A stretch of DNA of 5,236 nucleotides from an uncultured Arenimonas sp. (GTDB lineage Bacteria; Pseudomonadota; Gammaproteobacteria; Xanthomonadales; Xanthomonadaceae): positions 1 through 5,236 of the forward strand of contig CAMLKR010000172.1 in the NCBI GenBank assembly GCA_946480565.1, written 5' to 3'. This document shows positions 1 to 5,198 of this stretch, piece by piece (the first letter of the stretch is position 1; each line of letters begins with the position of its first letter). The notes beneath the pieces were generated by a model that was not told where the DNA came from, did no database searches, and worked only from the letters and a program-made list of their open reading frames with translations. The position numbers and the translations under genes were made by a program.

Positions 1-1101
1 CGCGACATGCTGGCGCGCGAAGACCTGCGCCAGCTGGCCCAGCGCATCACCGCGCGTTTCCACCTGACGCCGCTGGACGCCGACGAAACTGAGGCCTACC
101 TGCGCCATCGGTTCGCGGTGGCGGGCGGCCAGCGCTTCCCGTTCACCAAGCTGGCGGTGAAACGCATCCACGCGCATTCGGGCGGCGTGCCGCGGCTGGT
201 GAACATCATCGCCGAGCGCTCGCTGCTGGCCGGTTACGCGCACGACGAGGCGCAGATCGGCGAACGCTGGGTCGACCGCGCGGCGCGCGAGGCGCTGGCG
301 CCGCGGTTGTCGCGCCTGCCGAAGCCGACGCTGGCAAGGATGACCGGCGTCGTGCTGGCGCTGGGCCTGGCGGCCTTCCTGTTCTGGCCGCGCCCGCCGG
401 CGCCGGACGCCGCGCCACCGGCCACCGCACCGCAGACGACGACGGCGCCGATGGTGGTTCCGGTGCCCTACCTGCCCGGCGACGCCCTGGACCAGCGCGC
501 GCGCCTGGCCGGCGCCTCGCCACTGCCGGCCTGGAACCAGCTGCTGGGCCTGTGGGCCGTGCGTGCGCAGGAAACCACGCCGAGCGCTGCCGCCGCCTGC
601 CCGCCGGCGCTGGCGCCCGGGCTCTACTGCCTGCGTGGCCGCGCGAGCCTGGACAAACTTTCCGCGCTGGGCCGCCCGGCCCTGCTGCGCCTGCAGACCG
701 CCGAAGGCGAGGCCTGGGCCGTGCTGCTGGGCGCCGACGCGCTGCGCGTGCGGCTGTGGCTGGGGGGCGGCCGCTTCGACACCGACCGCCTGGCGCTGGA
801 GCGCTACTGGCGCGGCGACTACGCGGCGATCTGGCGCGGCCCGGCCTTCCTGCTGCCGCCGCCCGCGGCCGGCGACAGCGGCCCGGCCGTCGACTGGATC
901 CACGACCGCCTGCGCGACCGCGCCGGCCTCGACACCCCCGAGGCCGGGCCCGCGGTGCTGGACGCCAGCAGCCAGGCCGCCGTGCGCCGCCTGCAGACCG
1001 CGCACGGCCTGGTCGCCGACGGCGTGGTCGGCCCCGAAACCCTGCTCGCCCTCGCTGCCCGCGACAGCGAAGGCCCGCAGCTGCGCCGGGGGCTGGACTG
1101 A
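1..1101 (+). CDS. gspA: GspA/ExeA-type ATPase of type II secretion, C-terminal part (5' truncated by window edge)
   Basis: This is the C-terminal part of a general secretion pathway protein A (ExeA-like) inner-membrane ATPase. The frame is open from base 1, so the Walker A/B part lies upstream and the Met codon at 7 is internal. Numbering from that Met, residues 1-75 are the end of the AAA+ domain, with the LRQLAQRITARF stretch and a sensor-2-like HSGGVPRLVN (57-66). A transmembrane segment follows (about 112-127), then a Pro/Ala/Thr-rich linker (128-157). Next comes a periplasmic region with two cysteines (C198, C208), and last a peptidoglycan-binding type 1 repeat (about 293-350, ending in DGVVGPETLLAL). 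In Aeromonas, ExeA works with ExeB, binding peptidoglycan so that the secretin can assemble. The stop overlaps the next gene's ATG (TGATG), and that gene is gspB, which supports the call. Alternatives are other ExeA/TniB-like ATPases, but the C-terminal peptidoglycan domain and gspB argue against these. Confidence 0.88.
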   Translation, partial: RDMLAREDLRQLAQRITARFHLTPLDADETEAYLRHRFAVAGGQRFPFTKLAVKRIHAHSGGVPRLVNIIAERSLLAGYAHDEAQIGERWVDRAAREALAPRLSRLPKPTLARMTGVVLALGLAAFLFWPRPPAPDAAPPATAPQTTTAPMVVPVPYLPGDALDQRARLAGASPLPAWNQLLGLWAVRAQETTPSAAAACPPALAPGLYCLRGRASLDKLSALGRPALLRLQTAEGEAWAVLLGADALRVRLWLGGGRFDTDRLALERYWRGDYAAIWRGPAFLLPPPAAGDSGPAVDWIHDRLRDRAGLDTPEAGPAVLDASSQAAVRRLQTAHGLVADGVVGPETLLALAARDSEGPQLRRGLD

Positions 1102-1910
1102 TGTCGCTGATCCTGGAAGCGCTGCGCAAGTCCGAGGCCGAACGCCGCCGCGGCCAGGCGCCGGGGCTGTTCGTCGAACAGCTGCCGGTGGCGACACGAC
1201 GACGGGCGAATACGCCGGGCTGGGCCTGGGCTCTGATCGGCCTGCTGGCGCTGGCGCTCGCGGCCTGGGGCTGGCGCGAGTTCGGCGCGGACCGGGCGGA
1301 GGCCACGGCCACCGTTGATGCCGCAACCGATGCGCGGCCGGCCGCGGCCACGGAGACCACACGTCCGGCCGGTTCGACCGCCCTGTCTTCCGTTCCAAGC
1401 GCTGGAACTCCGGGCGAGACCCTCGCGCCGTCGATGCCCTCGCCACCCGCTCCGGTCGCCTACGCTCCGCCGGCACCGCCCGCGTCCATGCCGCTCACGG
1501 ACGCGCCGCCGAGGGCACCGGAGACCACCGAAGCCGCGAGCATGCAGGCCGACTCCGCGGGCCCGGCAAGCGGCGATGCCATCGCGGCGACCGATCTTCC
1601 GATGCCGAGCGCATCCGAACCCGCCGCAGCGCCGGCCCCTGCACCGTCGCCCGTGACGGCGGCCGCGCCGGAGGACGAACGCCTGCCGCGCCTGTCCGAG
1701 CTCACCGGCGACGAGCGCAGCAACCTTCCGCCCCTGAAGCTGACGATGCACGTCTACGCCGACGAGCCGGCGCAGCGTTTTGTCATCCTCGACGGCCGCC
1801 GCCTGCGCGAGGGCGAGTCCCTTGCGTCCGGCATCGGCGTCGAGGCGATCCGCCGCGACGGGCTGGTACTCTCGGTGAACGGCCGGCGCGTGCTGCTGGC
1901 AAGACCCTAG
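1101..1910 (+). CDS. gspB: General secretion pathway protein B (GspB), type II secretion assembly factor
   Basis: A 269-residue bitopic inner-membrane protein that partners GspA. The N-terminus MSLILEALRKSEAERRRG is the hallmark start of GspB/ExeB proteins. It is followed by a basic stretch (33-35), one transmembrane helix (about 41-57), a long low-complexity Ala/Pro/Ser/Thr linker (about 65-190) that would span the periplasm, and the compact C-terminal GspB domain (about 196-269). That domain begins LPRLSEL, contains LKLTMHVYADEPAQRFVILDG, and ends in VNGRRVLLARP. The ATG at 1101 overlaps the preceding stop by one base, so translation is probably coupled; a GGGGG run eight bases upstream could act as a weak ribosome site. 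The frame is open further upstream, but only as an out-of-frame shadow of gspA. By family knowledge, GspAB helps multimerise the GspD secretin in the outer membrane. The linker is the least conserved part and its length varies widely in this family. Confidence 0.92.
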   Translation: MSLILEALRKSEAERRRGQAPGLFVEQLPVATRRRANTPGWAWALIGLLALALAAWGWREFGADRAEATATVDAATDARPAAATETTRPAGSTALSSVPSAGTPGETLAPSMPSPPAPVAYAPPAPPASMPLTDAPPRAPETTEAASMQADSAGPASGDAIAATDLPMPSASEPAAAPAPAPSPVTAAAPEDERLPRLSELTGDERSNLPPLKLTMHVYADEPAQRFVILDGRRLREGESLASGIGVEAIRRDGLVLSVNGRRVLLARP

Positions 1911-1912
1911 GA
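1909..1912 (+). promoter_or_regulatory. Ribosome binding site for the rhomboid gene
   Basis: AGGA (continuing into AGGAAA) begins on the last two bases of the gspB stop codon and lies eight bases before the GTG at 1921. The spacing supports the GTG start and suggests translation follows directly from gspB. Confidence 0.55.
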
Positions 1913-1920
1913 AATCCCGC

Positions 1921-2598
1921 GTGTTCGTCGATCTCCCCCGCCGACGAAAAAGCCACTGGCGCTGGGCCACGCCGCTGCTGGCGGCGCTGATGGTGGCGGC
2001 CCTGATCTGGATCGCGCTGCTGCCGGACGACGCCGCCTGGCGCGCGACGCTGCTGCGCTGGGGCACGCTGAGCGGCAGCGTCACCGAATGGCGCGCGGCC
2101 CTGCGCGACGAACGCCTGCTGACCCTGGTCAGCGCGCTGTTCATCCATCTCGGGCCCATCCACCTGATCGGCAACCTGCTCTTCCTTTTCATCTTCGGCC
2201 TGCCGGCGGAACGCAGCCTGGGGCCCTGGCGCTTCCTGCTGCTGTTCCTGGCCGGCGGCGCCCTGGCCAACCTGGCCGCGGCCCTGCTGATGGGCACGCC
2301 GGCACGGGCGATCATCGGCGCCAGCGGCGGCGTTTCCGCGGTCATCGGCGCCTACCTGGCGCTGTTCCCGCGCGCGCGCCTGGGCGTGGTGGTGCCGCTG
2401 GGCCTGTGGCTGGAATTCATCAAGGTGCCGGCAGCCCTGCTGATCGGGCTGTGGGCGGTGCTGCAGCTGGCCTTCACCTTCGTCGGTCCCAGTTTCGGCG
2501 CGGTGGCGTGGTGGGCGCACCTGGCCGGCTTCGTGGTCGGCTTCGCCTATGCGCTGGTGCTCAAGCCGATGCTGGCGCGGCGGCTGCGGGGCGGCTGA
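1921..2598 (+). CDS. Rhomboid family intramembrane serine protease
   Basis: A 225-residue polytopic inner-membrane protein with a six-helix rhomboid core, which cleaves transmembrane substrates inside the lipid bilayer. It starts at GTG. Hydrophobic segments lie at about 16-34, 67-94, 103-124, 130-150, 166-188 and 194-214. The L1-loop Trp-Arg is W57-R58. The second helix carries HLIGN (H81 to N85), the oxyanion-side motif. The nucleophile is S135 in GASGG, and its partner is H200 in WAHLAGFVVG. The catalytic dyad is therefore intact and the protein is predicted to be active. A short basic cytoplasmic N-terminus (RRRK, 7-10) agrees with an inside orientation. The gene lies 10 nt after gspB, so it probably shares its transcript. 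This is a canonical rhomboid and does not look like the shorter rhombosortase subfamily. Substrates cannot be read from the sequence. Confidence 0.93.
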   Translation: MFVDLPRRRKSHWRWATPLLAALMVAALIWIALLPDDAAWRATLLRWGTLSGSVTEWRAALRDERLLTLVSALFIHLGPIHLIGNLLFLFIFGLPAERSLGPWRFLLLFLAGGALANLAAALLMGTPARAIIGASGGVSAVIGAYLALFPRARLGVVVPLGLWLEFIKVPAALLIGLWAVLQLAFTFVGPSFGAVAWWAHLAGFVVGFAYALVLKPMLARRLRGG

Positions 2599-2606
2599 GG
2601 CCGGCC

Positions 2607-2612
2607 TATACT
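2607..2612 (+). promoter_or_regulatory. Possible -10 box for a leaderless DUF1820 transcript
   Basis: TATACT matches the sigma-70 -10 consensus at five of six positions in otherwise GC-rich DNA. It ends eight bases before the ATG at 2621, so transcription would begin at or within a base or two of the start codon. No Shine-Dalgarno-like sequence precedes that ATG. A convincing -35 is not visible (CTGCGG at a 17-base spacing is poor), so the call is tentative. Confidence 0.4.
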
Positions 2613-2620
2613 GCGCGGCC

Positions 2621-2944
2621 ATGAACACCCGCATCCTCTACAAGATCACCTTCTTCAACGCCGGCAAGATCTACGAGCTGTATGCCCGGCGCGTGAGCGC
2701 GAGCTCGCTGTGGGGCTTCACCGAAGTGGCCGACCTGGTGTTCGACGTCAACGACGGCCTGGTGGTGGACCCGACCGAAGAGCGCCTGCGCGACGAATTC
2801 GCCCACACCCGCGTGCTGCACCTGCCGATGCAGAGCGTGGTGCGGGTGGAGGAAGTGGACCGCAAGGGCCAGCTGAGCATCCGCGACGCCGGCACCGGCG
2901 AGAAGGTCGTCACCCCGTTCCCGATGCCGGCCAAGCCGCGCTAG
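2621..2944 (+). CDS. DUF1820 family protein
   Basis: A 107-residue soluble protein of the DUF1820 family, which is widespread in gammaproteobacteria and has no established function. Family-typical features are the N-terminal strand pattern RILYKITFFNAGKIYELYAR (residues 4-23), the following GFTEVADLVFD (32-42), the VVDPTEERLRDEF stretch (48-60) and the later LHLPMQSVVRVEEVD (70-84). There is no signal peptide or membrane segment, so it should be cytoplasmic. The ATG at 2621 is chosen because the family begins just before the YKI strand; the open frame extends upstream to 2549, but that part overlaps the rhomboid gene in another frame. The gene lies 22 nt after the rhomboid gene and 25 nt before the FKBP gene on the same strand. 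The family call is from recognised motifs; no function is assigned. Confidence 0.87.
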   Translation: MNTRILYKITFFNAGKIYELYARRVSASSLWGFTEVADLVFDVNDGLVVDPTEERLRDEFAHTRVLHLPMQSVVRVEEVDRKGQLSIRDAGTGEKVVTPFPMPAKPR

Positions 2945-2956
2945 GCCCCGCTTCCC

Positions 2957-2962
2957 AAGGAG
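2957..2962 (+). promoter_or_regulatory. Strong ribosome binding site for the FKBP gene
   Basis: AAGGAG, continuing as AAGGAGAGA, lies seven bases before the ATG at 2970. Three ATGs occur close together (2966, 2970, 2976). The one at 2966 is in a different frame, and 2976 is too far from the site, so the spacing selects 2970. Confidence 0.75.
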
Positions 2963-2969
2963 AGAATGA

Positions 2970-3707
2970 ATGAAGATGCACCTGCTTGCCGCGGCCACGC
3001 TCGCGGCGCTGCTGGTCGGACCGGGCCCGGCCCAGGCCCAGGACACCACCAGCGAGAAGGGCAAGATCAGCTATGCGCTGGGCTACCGCGCCGGCATGGA
3101 TATCGCGCAGGTCACCGGCACCGGCGAAGCGCTGGACATGGAAACGGTGATGAAGGCCTTCCAGGACGCCATCGCGCGCAAGGATCCGGCGGTGGACCCG
3201 CAGCAGCTGGGCGCGGCCATGCAGGCGCTGCAGGGCCGCATGGCGGCCAAGGCCAAGGCCGACCTGGAACAGCGGGCCGCCGGCAACAAGGCCCGCAGCG
3301 AGGCCTTCCTGGCCCAGAACCGCGGCAAGCCCGGCGTGACCGTGCTGCCCAGCGGCGTTCAGTACCAGGTGCTCGAAGCGGGCAACGGCGCCAAGCCGAC
3401 ACCGGCGAGCCAGGTCACCGTCGAGTTCCGCAGCACCCTGAGCGACGGCTCGGTGGTCGCCGACACCAACATGGCCAGCGAAGGGCAGCCGGCCGGTCCG
3501 GTGACCGTGCGGCTTAGCGAGATCCCGCTGGCAGGCCTGCGCGAAGCCCTGCAGCTGATGCCGGCCGGCGCCCGCTGGGAAGTCGCGATGCCGGCCAGCG
3601 CCGCCCACGGCGAGTCGGTGGAAACCGCGGGCGAGATGGCCGGCCAGGCGATCGTCTTCACCATCAAGCTGGTCAGCGTCGGCCCCGCGGCCGCCCCGGG
3701 CGGTTGA
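2970..3707 (+). CDS. Secreted Mip/FkpA-like FKBP-type peptidyl-prolyl isomerase homologue, with a degenerate active site
   Basis: A 245-residue protein with a Sec signal peptide (hydrophobic core 5-16, predicted cleavage after AQA at 21-23), so it should be periplasmic or exported. Residues about 28-125 form the FKBP N-terminal dimerisation domain (KISYALGYRAGMDIA, then long charged helices). A linker, LPSGVQYQVLEAGNG (126-140), typical of Mip/FkpA, leads to the FKBP C-terminal domain (about 144-237). That domain keeps the fold landmarks EALQLMPAGARWEV (192-205) and AIVFTIKLVSV (227-237). Compared with Mip, several pocket residues differ: the Tyr of VEY is F153, the Phe-Asp pair is replaced near V163-A164, the IPGW tryptophan is absent (IPLAGL), and the Tyr of LAYG is H213. 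Chaperone or dimer function may remain while isomerase activity is weak or lost; this is inference from motif comparison. It sits between DUF1820 and DUF3817 genes, probably in one transcript. Confidence 0.87.
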   Translation: MKMHLLAAATLAALLVGPGPAQAQDTTSEKGKISYALGYRAGMDIAQVTGTGEALDMETVMKAFQDAIARKDPAVDPQQLGAAMQALQGRMAAKAKADLEQRAAGNKARSEAFLAQNRGKPGVTVLPSGVQYQVLEAGNGAKPTPASQVTVEFRSTLSDGSVVADTNMASEGQPAGPVTVRLSEIPLAGLREALQLMPAGARWEVAMPASAAHGESVETAGEMAGQAIVFTIKLVSVGPAAAPGG

Positions 3708-3709
3708 GC

Positions 3710-4009
3710 ATGCTGAAGTTCTTCCGCCTGCTGAGCGTGGTCGAGGGCCTTTCCCTGATCGGGCTGCTGTTCATCGCGATGCCGGCCAAGTACCGGTTCG
3801 GGGTCGACTTCGTCTGGCCGGTGGGGATGACGCACGGCGTGCTGTGGATGGCCTATGTGGTGGCTTCTATGCTGGTCAGCCACCTGCTGCGCTGGTCGGT
3901 GCTGGCCTGGCTGCTGGCGCTGGTGAGTTCGGTGGTGCCATTCGGGTTCGTGCTGCTGGACCGGCGGCTGAAGCGCGAGACTGTCGTGGCGGCGGCTTCC
4001 GCCGCCTGA
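3710..4009 (+). CDS. DUF3817 family small integral membrane protein
   Basis: A 99-residue protein with three predicted transmembrane helices (about 4-24, 38-60 and 63-84) and a short basic cytoplasmic-looking tail. The DUF3817 signature is visible: FRLLSVVEGLSLIGLLFIAMPAKY in the first helix and loop (key residues E12, G13, P25, K27, Y28), then V38-G39-M40-T41-H42-G43 opening the second helix, and the PFGFVLLDRRL end of the third (P77, F78, G79, D84-R85-R86). The family has no known function. ATG at 3710 is preferred, two bases after the FKBP stop, which implies translational coupling; a TTG at 3704 would add only two residues and overlap that stop. No clear Shine-Dalgarno is visible. The last codons lie in a strong GC hairpin. 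It is the last + strand gene before the convergent integrase. Confidence 0.85.
   Translation: MLKFFRLLSVVEGLSLIGLLFIAMPAKYRFGVDFVWPVGMTHGVLWMAYVVASMLVSHLLRWSVLAWLLALVSSVVPFGFVLLDRRLKRETVVAAASAA
3988..4006 (+). terminator. GC hairpin at the end of the + strand gene run, possible terminator
   Basis: GGCGGCGG, a CTT loop and CCGCCGCC form a perfect eight-base-pair stem ending immediately before the DUF3817 stop codon. There is no U-tract after it, so it is not a canonical intrinsic terminator. A second small stem (CGCAC, GCCG loop, GTGCG; 4022-4035) follows in the 41-base gap to the convergent integrase gene. Together they could slow or end transcription from either side. The first stem also encodes the Ala-rich tail, so it may be only codon usage. 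Confidence 0.35.
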
Positions 4010-4050
4010 CAGCTCTCCGTCCGCACGCCGGTGCGAACAGCGGAGGCGGT

Positions 4051-5094
4051 TCATGACTGACGGTCGAGCGGACTGAGCACCCCGCTGCCGCCTCGATTCA
4101 ACACATGCGTATAGACCTGGGTGGTGGCCACGTCCTTGTGGCCCAGCAGCTCCTGGATGGTGCGGATGTCGTAACCGGCCTCGAGCAGGTGGGTGGCGAA
4201 ACTGTGGCGCAAAGTATGTGCGCTGACCGGCTTGGCCAGGCCGATGCGGCGCGCCGCCTGCTTCATGCCGCGCGAAAGCACCTGATCGTCCAGGTGGTGC
4301 CGGCGCTCCACCCCGCTGCGCGGGTCCAGTGATCGCTGGTCAGAGGGAAACAGGTATTGCCAGCCCGGCTCGGTGGCGGCGTTCGGATACTTGCGCTCCA
4401 GGGCGAAAGGCAACCACACGCGACCGAAACCTTCGCGCAGGTCGGCAGCGTGCAGCGCACGCACCCGCTCGATCTCGCGTTGCAGCGGGGGGACCAGCGC
4501 GGCCGGCAGGACGGTGCGGCGATCGCGCGCGCCCTTGCCTTCGCGCACCGTGATTTCGGCGCGGGCGAAGTCGACGTCCTTCACCCGCAACCGCAGGCAC
4601 TCCATCAGGCGCATGCCGGACCCGTAGATCAGGCTGGCCATCAGCCAGGCGCGGCCCTCCATGGCCGCGAGCAGCGCACGCACCTCAGACACCGAAAGCA
4701 CGGTCGGAACCTTCAGCGGCCGCTTGGCCCGCACCACCTGCTCCATCCAGGGCAAGTCCTGCTTCAGAACCTCGCGGTAGAGGAAGAGCAGCGCCGACAG
4801 CGCCTGGTTCTGGGTGCTGGCGGCCACATGGCCGCGCACCGCCAGCAGCGACAGGAAGGCTTCCACCTCGCGGCCGCCCAGCTCGCGCGGATGCCGTCGC
4901 TGGTTGGCCAGGATGAACCGCCTGATCCAGCCCAGGTAGGCGGCCTCGGTGCGGATGCTGTAGTGACGCACCCGCAAACAGCGCCGAACTTCGTCCAACA
5001 AGCGTGGCGCCCGCCCACCGCCACCAGCACCGCCGCCGCCGGATATCTCCGCGTCCGCGCTCCAATAACCAGATATCCGTCGCCTGCGCTCCAT
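4051..5094 (-). CDS. intI: Integron integrase (IntI), site-specific tyrosine recombinase
   Basis: A 347-residue tyrosine recombinase that inserts and excises gene cassettes by attI x attC recombination. The N-terminal SAM-like DNA-binding domain is at about 30-125 ([19 protein letters not shown]) and the catalytic domain at about 128-342. Catalytic residues are R162 ([13 protein letters not shown]), probably K187 (REGKGARDR), H293 and R296 ([13 protein letters not shown]), H319 (LLGHKD) and the nucleophile Y328 (TTQVYTHV). The segment [25 protein letters not shown], at about 215-239, is the extra domain unique to IntI that binds the folded att[12 protein letters not shown] (258-267) is also IntI-typical. 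This separates it from XerC/D. All key residues are present and the frame is uninterrupted, so it should be functional. The N-terminus runs about 15 residues longer than IntI1 and is Gly-rich (19-27). ATG at 5094 is the only convincing start; no strong ribosome site precedes it. It converges on the DUF3817 gene, and attI lies to its right. Confidence 0.97.
   Translation of the reverse strand: MERRRRISGYWSADAEISGGGGAGGGGRAPRLLDEVRRCLRVRHYSIRTEAAYLGWIRRFILANQRRHPRELGGREVEAFLSLLAVRGHVAASTQNQALSALLFLYREVLKQDLPWMEQVVRAKRPLKVPTVLSVSEVRALLAAMEGRAWLMASLIYGSGMRLMECLRLRVKDVDFARAEITVREGKGARDRRTVLPAALVPPLQREIERVRALHAADLREGFGRVWLPFALERKYPNAATEPGWQYLFPSDQRSLDPRSGVERRHHLDDQVLSRGMKQAARRIGLAKPVSAHTLRHSFATHLLEAGYDIRTIQELLGHKDVATTQVYTHVLNRGGSGVLSPLDRQS
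5040..5079. repeat. 9-bp inverted repeat in the 5' end of intI
   Basis: CGGATATCT (5040-5048) and AGATATCCG (5071-5079) are perfect inverted copies separated by 22 bases. They lie in the codons for the N-terminal extension of the integrase, upstream of the conserved domain. They share the CGGAT/ATCCG box with the palindrome at 5099-5111. Confidence 0.6.
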
Positions 5095-5098
5095 AACG

Positions 5099-5111
5099 CC
5101 GGATCATCCGG
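5099..5111. promoter_or_regulatory. Perfect 13-bp palindrome over the predicted intI transcription start (candidate operator)
   Basis: CCGGAT, a central C, then ATCCGG. It abuts the predicted -10 box (5112-5117) and covers the predicted start point near 5105, where a bound repressor would block intI transcription. No specific regulator family is recognised. Confidence 0.35.
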
Positions 5112-5139
5112 ATTACACGATAAGCCCAACATCAGACAA
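5112..5139 (-). promoter_or_regulatory. Predicted intI promoter (Pint)
   Basis: Reading on the minus strand, TTGTCT (5139 to 5134; four of six matches to -35) and TGTAAT (5117 to 5112; five of six matches to -10) are separated by 16 bases. Transcription would begin near 5105, about ten bases before the intI ATG. The position and orientation fit a Pint promoter. This is a consensus match only. Confidence 0.5.
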
Positions 5140-5165
5140 GCCGTTGCCGCGCCGTAGGATTTCGC

Positions 5166-5198
5166 TTGACGACCCCGCCGAACCGGGAGAACCATACG
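5166..5198 (+). promoter_or_regulatory. Weak candidate cassette promoter (Pc)
   Basis: TTGACG at 5166-5171 matches the -35 consensus at five of six positions and points toward the cassette insertion point. The best -10-like sequence, CATACG at 5193-5198, is 21 bases away, which is too far for a good promoter; nothing better occurs at 16-18 bases. Cassette expression may depend on an atypical promoter here or on one outside this stretch. Confidence 0.2.

Noticed and set aside
206..2345. Long open frames on the minus strand opposite gspA, gspB and the rhomboid gene
   Set aside because: They are Arg/Ala/Pro-rich, show no recognisable domain and lie opposite well-supported genes; this is typical of antisense frames in very GC-rich DNA.
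1921..2598. Rhombosortase (GlyGly-CTERM processing enzyme)
   Set aside because: The catalytic motif, the loop motif and the helix pattern match ordinary bacterial rhomboids better, and no GlyGly-CTERM protein is encoded in the window.
2549..2620. Longer start for the DUF1820 protein at 2549
   Set aside because: It would overlap the rhomboid gene by 50 bases and add a Cys/Arg/Gly-rich stretch that does not fit the family's N-terminus.
4051..5094. XerC/XerD or phage integrase as the identity of the recombinase
   Set aside because: The extra segment with ALERKYPNA and the [11 protein letters not shown] motif are specific to integron integrases.
4357..5157. A 266-residue open frame on the + strand across intI
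   Set aside because: It is antisense to a gene with full catalytic motifs, its composition is His/Gln/Ala-rich, and it has no domain pattern.
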